A DNA stretch of 64,000 nt from Halorubrum kocurii JCM 14978 (GTDB lineage Archaea > Halobacteriota > Halobacteria > Halobacteriales > Haloferacaceae), in NCBI RefSeq assembly GCF_000337355.1, contig NZ_AOJH01000105.1:1-64000 (forward strand), read 5' to 3'. Numbering within the stretch: the first letter of the stretch is position 1; each line of letters starts with the position of its first letter. Made by a program: the position numbers and the translations under genes. Positions 41,614 through 50,912 of this stretch are shown piece after piece. Below the pieces are notes generated by a model. It had not been told where the DNA came from and did not search any database. It worked only from the letters and a program-made list of their open reading frames with translations.

Positions 41614-43001
41614 CACGACACACGGACGACAACGGAGAGGCGACGGACGCAAACGGAACGAGCGGCGGCGACGACCGCGCCGCCACCGACGGCGGCGTCG
41701 AGAGCGCGACCGGCGGTACCGACGCGCCCGAGCTCGACCCGGACGCCTACGACCCGGTCGACGTGTTCCCGGGCGGCGACCTCGACCTCCGGGAGGGCGC
41801 CGACTCCTGTTACAAGTGTACGAGCTGTGACACCTCCTGTCCGGTGGCCGAGGTCGACGAGGAGTTCCCGGGGCCGAAGTTCCAGGGCCCGGAGCAGTGG
41901 CGGCTCAAGCGCAAGGAGGACCACGACATCGACGAGTCGATCACCTCCTGCTCGAACTGCATGCGCTGTGACGACGCCTGTCCCTCCTCGGTGCCGCTCT
42001 CGCAGATGCACAACGAGGCGCGCGGCCAGTTCGTCGAAGAGCAGATGGAGAAGCTGTCGGTGGAGTACGTCCGGAACCGGATCTTAGCGAACTACCACAC
42101 CTCGGCCCAGCTGGCGAGCGTCTTCCCGCGGACCGCCTCGTTCACGATGAACTTCGGTCCGGTCCGCTGGGTGATGGAGAAGACGATGGGGATCCCGAAG
42201 GAGCGCGACTTCCCCGAGTTCGCCACCGAGACGTTCCGCGAGTGGTGGAAGGGGCGCGGCGGCGCGCAGGTCGAGAACCCGGACAAGCGCGTGGCGTACT
42301 TCCACGGCTGTTACTCCAACTTCAACACGCCGGAGGTCGGCAAGGCGATGGTCCGCGTGTACGAGCACTTCGGCTACGAGGTGATGGTGCCCCCGCAGAA
42401 GTGTTCGGGCACGCCGATGTTCGCGAACGGGATGCTGACTGACGCGCGGCGGCACGCGGAGACGAACGTCGAGAGCCTCGTCGAGGCCATCGGCGACGGC
42501 GCCGACGTGATCGCCTCCTGTACCTCCTGTTCGCTGTCACTGCGGCAGGAGTACCCCGAGCTGTTCGACATCCACGGGATCGAAGACGTCTCCGAGCACA
42601 CCTACGAGGCGCTCGAGTACCTCCGGATCAACGAGGACCTCGAAGGCGAACTGGCCGAGAACGAGCTCGCCGACGAGCAGTCGTACGCCTACCACGCGCC
42701 GTGTCACGCCCGCAATCAGGGGCTCTCCCGGCAGGCGGTCGAGACGTTCCGCGACGTCGACGGCGTCACCATGGAGGACGTCGGCGACTCCTGTTCGGGC
42801 ATCTCCGGCACCTACGGCTGGAAGGAGGAGAAGTACGAGAAGTCGATGAAGATCGGCGCGGAGATGTTCGAGCACATGGAGGACGCGGAGGGCGACGTGG
42901 GAATGACCGAGTGTCCGACCTGCGCGATGCAGATGGAACACGGCACCGGCTACGAGATCAAGCACCCGCTTCAGCTGCTTGAGGACGCCGTCGTCGCGTA
43001 G
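41610..43001 (+). CDS. glpC: Anaerobic-type glycerol-3-phosphate dehydrogenase subunit C (Fe-S, membrane anchor)
   Basis: A 463-residue iron-sulfur subunit. Two 4Fe-4S ferredoxin clusters lie near the N-terminus in CYKCTSCDTSCP and CSNCMRCDDACP. Two Cys-rich (CCG-type) domains follow: HGCYSNFNTPE with KCSGTPM, and HAPCHARNQG with SCSGISGTYGW, ending with CPTCAMQME. An unusual acidic/Thr-rich N-terminal extension of about 55 residues (DDNGEATDANGTSGGDDRAA) precedes the clusters. GlpC passes electrons to menaquinone. Confidence 0.95.
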   Translation: MTRHTDDNGEATDANGTSGGDDRAATDGGVESATGGTDAPELDPDAYDPVDVFPGGDLDLREGADSCYKCTSCDTSCPVAEVDEEFPGPKFQGPEQWRLKRKEDHDIDESITSCSNCMRCDDACPSSVPLSQMHNEARGQFVEEQMEKLSVEYVRNRILANYHTSAQLASVFPRTASFTMNFGPVRWVMEKTMGIPKERDFPEFATETFREWWKGRGGAQVENPDKRVAYFHGCYSNFNTPEVGKAMVRVYEHFGYEVMVPPQKCSGTPMFANGMLTDARRHAETNVESLVEAIGDGADVIASCTSCSLSLRQEYPELFDIHGIEDVSEHTYEALEYLRINEDLEGELAENELADEQSYAYHAPCHARNQGLSRQAVETFRDVDGVTMEDVGDSCSGISGTYGWKEEKYEKSMKIGAEMFEHMEDAEGDVGMTECPTCAMQMEHGTGYEIKHPLQLLEDAVVA

Positions 43002-43105
43002 AACCGCCCGACTGCGACTCGCCGCGGTTCGTTCTTCCGCTCCGATTTTCAGATGAGATAACCGCGAAGGAACGTTTATTCCCGGATATCTGGTAGCCCA
43101 AGCAC

Positions 43106-44155
43106 GTGACGCTCGCACAGTTCCTCGACCAATTCGACGGCGCCGATCGGTCCATCGTCGTCAACCGCACCGACCCGGACCCCGTCTTGAACATGCTCGT
43201 CGACACGTTCGGGGAAGACGCGGTGAACGTGGTCGACGAGACCATGGGAGGTATCGACCGACCAAGCGATACGGGCGGACTGGTCGGGGGCGAGTCCGAC
43301 GAGCGCGAAACTGACGGCGGTCGTTCCGACCCCGGCGGAGAGCTCACGACCCGGGAGTTCACGACGGATCGGATCACCGACCCGAACGGAGCGAGCGTGA
43401 CGCGAGAGCCCGCCGACCGACCCGAGCCCGACGACGACTGCCCGGCGATCAACGTCGACGCGCTCCGGCGGCACGAGGACGTGCCATTCGACGGTGACAG
43501 GCTCGGGGAACTGGAGAACCTCGCGCTGCTCGTCGAGGGCGACCGGGTAATCGCGGGGTCGACCCTGGACGAACTGGGCGAAACGGTGCTGCTCGTGAAC
43601 TCGGACCTGTACGTCACCGGGGCTCGGACGCTCGACGACGTCGACCTGCCGTCGGTGATCAGCGGGCTCACCGACACGACCTTCACGCTGCGCGGGTATC
43701 CCGAGTCGAACCGACAGAAGCTCCTGCTCATCACCATCTCGCGGTTCATCGAGCGGACCGCGTGGCTGGCCGGCGACGGGACGCTCCGCTCGTCGTTTCA
43801 GCGCCTCTCGCGCATCGACGACGAGGTCGGCACGCGAAGCGTGTACGAGCGCGTGTCGAGGGCCGGCGTGGACACCCACCTCTACGGCGTCCCGGACGAC
43901 CTCCCGCGCGACCTCGACGCGGTGATCCACGGGGGCGACACCCGCGACTTCACCGACGCGTGGTTCGTCCTCTTCCGGCCTCCGGAGGGTCCGAGCCCGA
44001 CCGAGGGCACTCCCGAGAGCGATCTCGAGCGGGGGGTAGACGGCGGCGTGGGGATGCTCGCGGTCGAGACGGAGCCGCGGGTCTGGCGCGGGCTCTGGAC
44101 GTTCGACGCCGATCGGGTGCGGTCGCTGAACCGCTACATCGAGCGAAATCTGTAG
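43106..44155 (+). CDS. DICT-domain sensory protein
   Basis: A 349-residue soluble protein starting at GTG (43106), about 25 bp after a TATA-like tttatt (43075-43080). The N-terminal half has an acidic, low-complexity middle (residues about 50-105), and the core FDGDRLGELENLALLVEGDRVIAGSTLDELGETVLLVNSDLYVTG and the DICT-type stretches KLLLITISRFIERTAWLAG and SVYERVSRAGVDTHLYG belong to the DICT sensory family as known in haloarchaea and cyanobacteria. It is not fused to an output domain. Its ligand is unknown. It stands alone between glpC and the acyl-CoA dehydrogenase. Confidence 0.78.
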   Translation: MTLAQFLDQFDGADRSIVVNRTDPDPVLNMLVDTFGEDAVNVVDETMGGIDRPSDTGGLVGGESDERETDGGRSDPGGELTTREFTTDRITDPNGASVTREPADRPEPDDDCPAINVDALRRHEDVPFDGDRLGELENLALLVEGDRVIAGSTLDELGETVLLVNSDLYVTGARTLDDVDLPSVISGLTDTTFTLRGYPESNRQKLLLITISRFIERTAWLAGDGTLRSSFQRLSRIDDEVGTRSVYERVSRAGVDTHLYGVPDDLPRDLDAVIHGGDTRDFTDAWFVLFRPPEGPSPTEGTPESDLERGVDGGVGMLAVETEPRVWRGLWTFDADRVRSLNRYIERNL

Positions 44156-44176
44156 GAAAGACGAAAGCCGCTCCGT

Positions 44177-45322
44177 CTACAACCCGAGTTCGCGCCCCAA
44201 CACGACGTGTTGGATCTCGCTCGTCCCCTCACCGATCTCCATCAGCTTCGCGTCGCGGTAGAACCGCTGGGGCGCGAAGTCGGTGGTGTAGCCGTAGCCG
44301 CCGAGCGTCTGGACCGCCTCCTCGGCCACCTCGCGGGCGGCCTCGCTGGCGTCGAGCTTCGCCAGCGCGGACTCCCGCGTGACGGACTCGCCGGCGTCGT
44401 ACTTCGTGGCCGCCTTGTGCGTCAGCAGGCGGGCGCGCTCCGTCTGGCGGTGCATGTGGACCACCTTGTCGCGGATCGCGTCGAACTTCGCGATCGGTCT
44501 CCCGAACTGCTCTCGCTCGCCGGCGTACTCCTTGGCGGCCTCGTAGGCGCCCTGCGCGAGGCCGACCGAGAGCGCGGCGATGGAGATCCGTCCGCCGTCG
44601 AGCGTCTTCATCGTCTGCGTCCAGCCGTCGCCCTCCTCGCCGAGCAGCCGGTCCTCGGGGATCCGCACGTCGTCCAGCGCGATCTCGCAGGTGGGCGAGC
44701 AGTTGAGCCCCATCTTGTCCCAGACCGTCGTCACCTCGAACCCGTCGTCGTCGGGGTCGACGATGAACGTCGAGATCCCGTCGTACCCAGCGTCGGCGTC
44801 GGTGACGGCCTTCACGAGGACGCTGTTGGCGACGCTCGCGTTCGTGATGAACTGCTTGGTGCCGTTCAGCACGTACTCGCCCGCGTCGGCGTCGTGCTCG
44901 GCGGTCGTGTCCATGTCCGAGGCGTCGGAGCCGCTGCCGGGCTCCGTGAGCGCCCACGCGCCGAGTTCGCCGCCCGCCGCGAGCGGCCGGAGCCACTCCT
45001 CCTTCTGCTCCGCCGTCCCGAACAGCTCGATCGGCTTCGCGCCCAGCGAGGTGTGGGCGGCGTAAGAGAGCCCGATCCCACCGGAGACGCGGCCCAGCTC
45101 CTCGGTGACCAGCGCGTACATGAGCTGGTCCCCGCCGAGCCCGCCGTACTCCTCGGAGACGGGCACGCCCATCACGTCGAGGTCGCTGAGGTCGGCGAAC
45201 ACCTCGTCGGGGAACCGGTGCTCGTCCTCGATCTCCTGTGCGATCGGCCGGATCTCCTCCTCGCAAAACTCCCGCACGGTGTCGCGGATCATCCGGTGTT
45301 CCGCGGGCAGCTCGAAGTCCAT
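44177..45322 (-). CDS. Acyl-CoA dehydrogenase
   Basis: A 381-residue flavoenzyme of the short/medium-chain acyl-CoA dehydrogenase family that introduces a 2,3-double bond into acyl-CoA. The N-terminal helix domain (LPAEHRMIRDTVREFCEEEI), middle beta domain (WALTEPGSGSDAS, the FAD/substrate signature) and C-terminal helical domain (LGGYGYTTDFAPQRFYRDAKLMEIGEGTSEIQ, with the catalytic Glu in EGTSEIQ) are all present. The start is the ATG at 45322. No other beta-oxidation genes are adjacent. Confidence 0.93.
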   Translation of the reverse strand: MDFELPAEHRMIRDTVREFCEEEIRPIAQEIEDEHRFPDEVFADLSDLDVMGVPVSEEYGGLGGDQLMYALVTEELGRVSGGIGLSYAAHTSLGAKPIELFGTAEQKEEWLRPLAAGGELGAWALTEPGSGSDASDMDTTAEHDADAGEYVLNGTKQFITNASVANSVLVKAVTDADAGYDGISTFIVDPDDDGFEVTTVWDKMGLNCSPTCEIALDDVRIPEDRLLGEEGDGWTQTMKTLDGGRISIAALSVGLAQGAYEAAKEYAGEREQFGRPIAKFDAIRDKVVHMHRQTERARLLTHKAATKYDAGESVTRESALAKLDASEAAREVAEEAVQTLGGYGYTTDFAPQRFYRDAKLMEIGEGTSEIQHVVLGRELGL

Positions 45323-45427
45323 GCGCAAGAATTGCGACGCGTCGTCATAAACGGAACGAACGACCGTTAACGATCCGCGCCGGCACCGACGTGACCATTT
45401 ATCAGGCGCGGTCGCCTCAAACCGCCC

Positions 45428-46225
45428 ATGGAGCTTCGCCGGCTCGTGCGCGGCCGCGTGGACTGGCCCGACATCGAGCGGGTCGTCCGCGAGCTGGCGG
45501 ACCGGTACGACCGCGACGAGATGCGGGTGCGCTTCCTCGACGCCGACAACTGGCTGTCGACGCCGATGGTGATCGACGACGACCTGTTCGTGAAGGTGAT
45601 CACCCGCCAGAACACGCTGGTCCACGCGCTGTTCACGACCGGGCGGAACCTCGGGGCGTTCTCCGCGGGCACCGAGGGGTTCTTCGAGCGCTACGAGACC
45701 CCCTACGAGATGGCGCGCCACGAGCTGGAGGCGACGCGACGGGTCCGCGAGATCGGCGTCAACGCGCCGGAGCCGATCGAGGCGCTGGAGGTCGGCGACC
45801 TCGGCGTCGTCGTGTTAGAGTACCTCCCCGAGTTCCGGGCGCTCGACGAGCTCGACGCCGGGGACGTGGCCGCGCTCGCCCCGGCGCTCTTCGCCACACT
45901 CCGGACGATCCACGACGCCGGGCTCGCCCACGGCGACCTCCGCGCCGAGAACGTGCTCGTGCGCGACGGCGACCTCTACGTCATCGACGCGACGAGCGTG
46001 AGCGAGGAGGGCCGCGCGTCCGCGCGGTCGTACGACATCGCGAGCGCGCTCGCCGCGCTGGAGCCCCTGATCGGCGCCGCCGACGCCGTCGAGGCCGCGC
46101 TCGACAGCTACTCCACCGACGAGATTCTGGCGGCACGGCAGTTCCTCGACTTCGTCGCCATCCGGCCCGACCACGAGTTCGACGCCGCCGGGCTCACCGG
46201 CGAACTGGAGAAGCGGGCGGCCTGA
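45428..46225 (+). CDS. RIO-type/Bud32-like atypical protein kinase
   Basis: A 265-residue protein with kinase features: VIDDDLFVKVITRQ (Lys of the ATP site), ARHELEATRRV (the Glu that pairs with it), HGDLRAENVLV (catalytic loop, with Asp and Asn) and LYVIDATSV (the metal-binding D). The N-lobe is short and there is no normal activation loop, as in RIO/KdoK-like enzymes. Haloarchaea have several such proteins; the target is unknown. A TATA-like atttatc lies about 28 bp before the ATG. Confidence 0.82.
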   Translation: MELRRLVRGRVDWPDIERVVRELADRYDRDEMRVRFLDADNWLSTPMVIDDDLFVKVITRQNTLVHALFTTGRNLGAFSAGTEGFFERYETPYEMARHELEATRRVREIGVNAPEPIEALEVGDLGVVVLEYLPEFRALDELDAGDVAALAPALFATLRTIHDAGLAHGDLRAENVLVRDGDLYVIDATSVSEEGRASARSYDIASALAALEPLIGAADAVEAALDSYSTDEILAARQFLDFVAIRPDHEFDAAGLTGELEKRAA

Positions 46226-46256
46226 GGGAACCGGGTCGGGGCGACCGCGCTCGCGC

Positions 46257-47192
46257 TCACTCCGTGGCCGCGTCCGATGCCCCGTCGGCCGTCTCCGCGC
46301 GGTCGCGGCTCACGGTCCAAATGCCGACGGTCATCAGCGCGCCGCCGACCACGAATCCCGATCCGAGCGACTCGCCGAGCAGCGCGGCCCCGAGCGCCGC
46401 GCCGACCGCGGGCTGCGCGAAGAAGAAGACGGCCACCGTCCCCGCCGGCACGTACTCCAAGCCCTTGTACCAGAGGTACCAGGCCGCCGCCGTCGCCCCC
46501 AGTCCGAGGTACAGCACGGCCGCGACCGACTCGGCGGTCAGCGGGAGGTCGGCCGGCGAGAGACCGAGGTACCACAGCTCGCCGGCCGCGAGGGCGCCGA
46601 GCATCGGGAGGCTGGCCAGCGAGGAGTACGTCGCCGCCCGCAGCGCCCCGTGTCGCCTGACCGCGCGCAGCCCCCAGACGGTGTAGCCGGCCCACGTCGC
46701 GCTACCGACGAGGAGCAGCGCCACGCCGAGGGCGTTGCCCGCGGCCATCGACCCCAGGTCGTACTGCCCGGCGACGACGACCGCGGTCCCGACGCCGGCG
46801 ACGGTCATCCCGCCCGCTTTCGCGGTCGTGACCCGCTCGCCGAGCACGGCCGCGCCGAGCAGAACGGTGAACACGGGCGTGAGAACCGTCAGCAGCGACC
46901 CCTGGCTGGCGTTCGTCAGCTCCGTGCCGACGAACTGGGTCGCGATCGTCACGGTCACCCAGCCACCGAGCGCGACGAAGGTCGGCCACTCGCTTCGGGA
47001 GGGCGCGGGACCGCCACGCCCGGCGACCGCGAGCCAGAGCGCGCCGGCGCCGACCGCGACCCGGAGGAAGCCGAGCGTCACGGGCGGGATCAGGTCGAAC
47101 CCCCACTTGCTGACGACGTACATGCCGCCCCACAGCGCCGCGGCTGCGAGGGGCGCGAGCGCAAACGCGTATCGACCGATACCTGATGACAT
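46257..47192 (-). CDS. DMT-superfamily EamA transporter
   Basis: A 311-residue protein with ten TM helices in two EamA repeats (residues about 10-145 and 160-300). The first repeat has AALWGGMYVVSKWGFDLIPP and TLGFLRVAVGA; the second has ATWAGYTVWGLRAVRRHGAL and QPAVGAALGAALLGESLGS. Such proteins export amino acids, nucleotides or drugs; the substrate cannot be told. It sits alone on the minus strand, convergent with the kinase gene. Confidence 0.9.
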   Translation of the reverse strand: MSSGIGRYAFALAPLAAAALWGGMYVVSKWGFDLIPPVTLGFLRVAVGAGALWLAVAGRGGPAPSRSEWPTFVALGGWVTVTIATQFVGTELTNASQGSLLTVLTPVFTVLLGAAVLGERVTTAKAGGMTVAGVGTAVVVAGQYDLGSMAAGNALGVALLLVGSATWAGYTVWGLRAVRRHGALRAATYSSLASLPMLGALAAGELWYLGLSPADLPLTAESVAAVLYLGLGATAAAWYLWYKGLEYVPAGTVAVFFFAQPAVGAALGAALLGESLGSGFVVGGALMTVGIWTVSRDRAETADGASDAATE

Positions 47193-47238
47193 GCGGGGAT
47201 GTGAGGAGGACGGAAGGAAGGAAGAAACGCCCGGGGAC

Positions 47239-47988
47239 TCAGCCGCCGAGGTACAGCTGGGAGACCTCCTCGTCGTTGAGGAGCTCCTCCGGCGTGCCCT
47301 CGAAGCGGACCGTCCCCTGATCGAGGACGTAGCCCCGGTCGGAGATGCCGAGCCCCTTCGTCACGTTCTGTTCGACCATCAGGATCGCGGTGTCCATGTC
47401 GTTGACCTCCTGCACGTCCTCGAACACGTCGTCGGCCGTGTTGGGCGCGAGCCCCGCGGACGGCTCGTCGATGAGCAGCACGTCGGGCTCCATCACCAAC
47501 GCCCGGGCGAACGCCAGCACCTGGCGCTGGCCGCCCGAGAGCGTCTTGGCCTTCGAGCCGCGCTTCTCGTCGATGATCGGGAACCGGTCGTACAGCGTCT
47601 CGATCACCTCTTCGAGGCCGCCGTCGCGGGCGACGCCGCCCATCCGGAGGTTCTCGTCGATTGTCAGCGAGCCGAACACGTTGTCGGTCTGGGGGACGTA
47701 GCCGATCCCCTCGCGGACGATCTCCTCGGGCGCCATCCCGCCGATGTCGCGGCCGTGGTACTCGACGGTCCCCGTCCACGGCGTCAACATCCCGAACGCC
47801 GTCTTGAGCACCGTCGACTTCCCGGCCCCGTTGGGGCCGACGAGACAGACGATCTCGCCCGGGTCGAGCCGGACCGAGCAGTCGTCGAGCACCTGCACCT
47901 CGCCGTACCCGCTGTCGACGCCCGACAGCGAGAGCACGGGACCGGCTCCGTCGGTGGCCTCTTCGGGCCGAGTGGTGTCGTCGCTCAT
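47239..47988 (-). CDS. livF: Branched-chain/amino acid ABC transporter ATP-binding protein (LivF-like)
   Basis: A 249-residue ABC ATPase: Walker A GPNGAGKST, signature LSGGQRQVLAFARALVMEPDVLLIDEP including Walker B, and ILMVEQNVTKGLGISDRGYVLDQG as the H-loop region. It is the last gene of the livKHMGF operon and starts within the stop codon of livG (ATGA). The N-terminal STAR of this protein carries an acidic leader (residues 1-20). Confidence 0.93.
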   Translation of the reverse strand: MSDDTTRPEEATDGAGPVLSLSGVDSGYGEVQVLDDCSVRLDPGEIVCLVGPNGAGKSTVLKTAFGMLTPWTGTVEYHGRDIGGMAPEEIVREGIGYVPQTDNVFGSLTIDENLRMGGVARDGGLEEVIETLYDRFPIIDEKRGSKAKTLSGGQRQVLAFARALVMEPDVLLIDEPSAGLAPNTADDVFEDVQEVNDMDTAILMVEQNVTKGLGISDRGYVLDQGTVRFEGTPEELLNDEEVSQLYLGG

Positions 47989-48773
47989 GTGCCGCCTCCG
48001 AGGTACGCCTCGATGACGCGATCGTCGCTCCGGACGCCGTCCGGCGTCCCCTCCGTCAGGACGCTCCCTTGGTCCAAGACGACGATCGGGTCCGCCAGGT
48101 CCATCACGAACTCCATGTCGTGTTCGATCAGCAGGAACGTCGTCCCCTGCTCGTTGAGCCGCCGGATCTGGTCTTTGAGCTTCTTGGCCAGCGTCGGGTT
48201 CACCCCCGCGACTGGCTCGTCGAGCAGCAGCACCTCCGGCTCGGCGAGCATCGCCCGCGCGAGCTCGACGAGCTTCATCTGGCCGCCGGAGATGTCCGTC
48301 GCGGGCTGGGTCGCGAGGTGATCGATCTCGAAGTCCTCTAAGATCCGCTCCGCGTCGGCGAGGTTCGCCGACTCGCTCTCCGAAACCGCCCCCGGCGTGG
48401 CGAACAGCTTGACGAACGACTCGCCGGGCTGGTTCCGCGGGCCGACGAGCATCGCCTCGCGGACGGTCATCCCCTCCAGCTTGCGAGGGGTCTGGAACGT
48501 CCGGATGAGGCCGTGCTCGGCCACCTCGTACGGCTCCATCCCGGTCACGTCGGTCCCGTTCACCTCGACGGTCCCGCCGTCCGGCTCGTAGAAGCCGGAG
48601 ATGAGGTTGAACAGCGTCGACTTCCCGGCCCCGTTGGGGCCGATGAGCCCGGTGATCGTGCCGCGCTCGACCGCGAAAGTCGCGTGGTCGGTCGCGGCGA
48701 GGCCGCCGAACGACTTCTGGAGGTCGTCGACGCGGAGGACGGCGTCCTCCTTGGGGAGCGCGCCCTCACTCAT
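47985..48773 (-). CDS. livG: Branched-chain/amino acid ABC transporter ATP-binding protein (LivG-like)
   Basis: A 262-residue ABC ATPase with Walker A GPNGAGKS, signature ISGGQMKLVELARAMLAEPEVLLLDEP and HDMEFVMDLADPIVVLDQG, with the additional insert typical of LivG (QTPRKLEGMTVREAMLVG). The start is the ATG at 48773, overlapping the livM stop by 8 bases; an earlier GTG at 48782 is possible. Works with LivF as the ATP-hydrolysing pair of the importer. Confidence 0.93.
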   Translation of the reverse strand: MSEGALPKEDAVLRVDDLQKSFGGLAATDHATFAVERGTITGLIGPNGAGKSTLFNLISGFYEPDGGTVEVNGTDVTGMEPYEVAEHGLIRTFQTPRKLEGMTVREAMLVGPRNQPGESFVKLFATPGAVSESESANLADAERILEDFEIDHLATQPATDISGGQMKLVELARAMLAEPEVLLLDEPVAGVNPTLAKKLKDQIRRLNEQGTTFLLIEHDMEFVMDLADPIVVLDQGSVLTEGTPDGVRSDDRVIEAYLGGGT

Positions 48774-49947
48774 CGCCACCACCCCCTTTCTGTTCGCGGA
48801 CGCCGCTGTCCGGCGTCTCGGTCGTTCCGCCCCCGTCGACCGCGCTCGGCCAGATCAGCTCCCGCTGGGGCGGGAGGACCCCCTGCGGCCGGTAGCGCAT
48901 CACGGCGACGATCACGATCCCGATCAACAGCAGCCGCATCGGTGCCGGATCGATCGGGATCGCGAAGTCGTTCAGGAACCGCGTCCCCTCGCGGATGGTG
49001 ACGATCACGATGCCGCCGAACAGCGCCCCGCGGTTGGAGCCGCTGCCGCCCAGAATCACGGCGACCCACGCGTAGAACGTCGTGATCGGGTCGAGGTCGC
49101 CCGGCCCGACGTAGAGGTTCAGGTGGGTGTAGAACACGCCCGCCAGTGCCATGATCAGGCTCCCGAGGATGAACGACTGCATCTTGAACGAGTAGGTGTT
49201 CTTCCCGAGCGCCCGCGCGAGGTCCTCGTCGGACCGGATAGTGCGCAGCACGCGCCCCCACGGCGACTGGTGCGCCCGCCGCAGCATCAAGAACGTCACG
49301 CCGGCGAACGTGAGCACGAGTAGGACGTTCAGCAGCGCCTCCCAGAACGACGTCCCGAGGATGATCGGCGAGCCGGGGATCACAACCAGCCGGAGTCCCG
49401 GCATCGTCTCCGGGAACGTCGAGAGCACCGGCCACCCCTTGAAAAAGCTCGGAATCCCGCGCACGCCGGCGCTCCCGTTCGTCAGCCAGCGCTCGTTGAG
49501 CACGACCAGCCGGACGACCTCCGCCAGTCCGAGCGAGGCGATGGCGAGGTAGTCGGCCCGGAGCCGGAGCGTCGGGATGCCGATGAGCAGCGCTAACACG
49601 AGCGCGACGACGAGCGCGACGACGAGCCCGACGAGCGGGTTGAACCCGCCCGCAATCGGCGAGCTCTCGGCGGTCATCAGCGCGGACCCGTACGCGCCGA
49701 TCCCGAAGAACGCGGCGACGCTGAAGTTGATCAGGCCGGTGAACCCCCACTGGGCGTTGAGCCCGAAGGACAACAGCGCGTACATCCCGGCGAGCCCGAC
49801 GAGGAACAGGAAGTACGTCGGCCCGAGCGCGCCAGTGAGCAGCGCCCCGAGGAGGAACAGCATGAACGCGACGCTGACGCCGAGCACCCACCTTTCCGGA
49901 CGAGTCAGGTCGGCGAACGCCGCTTTCGGGTCGGCGAGGAGGCTCAT
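48766..49947 (-). CDS. livM: Amino acid ABC transporter permease (LivM-like)
   Basis: A 393-residue permease with about nine or ten TM helices. GLNAQWGFTGLINFSVAAFFGIGAYGSAL and RADYLAIASLGLAEVVRLVV are LivM hallmarks, and SKGRT-like 'RRAHQSPWGRVLRTIRSDEDLARALGKN' is the EAA-type loop that docks onto LivG/F. The ATG at 49947 overlaps the livH stop codon (ATGA). The C-terminal 25 residues are acidic and cytosolic. Confidence 0.93.
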   Translation of the reverse strand: MSLLADPKAAFADLTRPERWVLGVSVAFMLFLLGALLTGALGPTYFLFLVGLAGMYALLSFGLNAQWGFTGLINFSVAAFFGIGAYGSALMTAESSPIAGGFNPLVGLVVALVVALVLALLIGIPTLRLRADYLAIASLGLAEVVRLVVLNERWLTNGSAGVRGIPSFFKGWPVLSTFPETMPGLRLVVIPGSPIILGTSFWEALLNVLLVLTFAGVTFLMLRRAHQSPWGRVLRTIRSDEDLARALGKNTYSFKMQSFILGSLIMALAGVFYTHLNLYVGPGDLDPITTFYAWVAVILGGSGSNRGALFGGIVIVTIREGTRFLNDFAIPIDPAPMRLLLIGIVIVAVMRYRPQGVLPPQRELIWPSAVDGGGTTETPDSGVREQKGGGGDE

Positions 49948-50903
49948 GTTGCCCCCTCCCCGGCGATCCCGTTGGGGCGAACCAACAGCACGACGACCAT
50001 GATCACGAACGCGATCGCGTTCGCGTACTCGAGGGTTATCAGATTCTCGAGCAGGGTCGCGAGCCACCCCTGCCCGATCGGTAGCGCCTCGACGACGTTG
50101 GAGAAGAACGGCGTTAATTGGGTTATCATGCCGATGAGGAAGCCGCCCGCCATCGCGCCGTAGACGGAGCCGATTCCGCCGAGGATCACCGCCGCGAAGA
50201 TGATCAACAGGAGGTTGAATCCCATCCGCGGCGAGAGCTGGTTGAACAGCCCGAGGAACACGCCCCCCGCGCCGGCGAGCCCGGCGCCGATGACCCACGT
50301 CCACAGCTTGACCCGCTTCGTTCGGATACCGCTGACCCGCGCGAGGTCGGGGTTGTCGGCCATCGCGCGCATCTTCCGGCCGAGGTCGGTGTACTGCAAC
50401 AGGACGTGTAGTCCGGCGACGAGGACGACCGCCGAGGCGACGATCGCCACGTCGTGAAGCGTCACTCGGACACCGTACGGGATGAGCGTCTCGATCGGGC
50501 GCAGCGACTGGATACCGAACCGGGTGAAGTCAGAGCCGAACCGGATCTGGATCACCGCGCGGTAGATGAACGCGATCCCGATCGACGTGATCAACAGCCC
50601 GATCGAGTCGACGTCGAGCGGCTCGTAGATGAGCTTCTCGGTGCCGACCGCGACGACCGCCGCGACGGCGATCCCCACGACTAAGGCGAGGAAGAAACCG
50701 TACGGCAGCCCCAACACCGCGCCGCCGAGCCCGCCGACGGCGCCGAACGTCACGAGCGCCGTGTACGCGCCGATGGTCATCGTGTCGCCGTGCGCGAAGT
50801 TCGCGAAGTCGGCGATGCTGTACACCAGCGACAGCCCGATGCTGCCGAGGACGATGATGCTACTGAAGACCAGCCCGTTCGCTAGGTATCCGAGGACGGT
50901 CAT
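49944..50903 (-). CDS. livH: Amino acid ABC transporter permease (LivH-like)
   Basis: A 319-residue permease with about eight or nine TM helices. GLSLVYSIADFANFAHGDTMTIGAYTAL near the start and LGRKMRAMADNPDLARVSGI (EAA-type docking loop) match LivH. It sits 9 bp downstream of the livK gene and overlaps livM by four bases. Confidence 0.93.
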   Translation of the reverse strand: MTVLGYLANGLVFSSIIVLGSIGLSLVYSIADFANFAHGDTMTIGAYTALVTFGAVGGLGGAVLGLPYGFFLALVVGIAVAAVVAVGTEKLIYEPLDVDSIGLLITSIGIAFIYRAVIQIRFGSDFTRFGIQSLRPIETLIPYGVRVTLHDVAIVASAVVLVAGLHVLLQYTDLGRKMRAMADNPDLARVSGIRTKRVKLWTWVIGAGLAGAGGVFLGLFNQLSPRMGFNLLLIIFAAVILGGIGSVYGAMAGGFLIGMITQLTPFFSNVVEALPIGQGWLATLLENLITLEYANAIAFVIMVVVLLVRPNGIAGEGAT

Positions 50904-50912
50904 CTGTCGGGA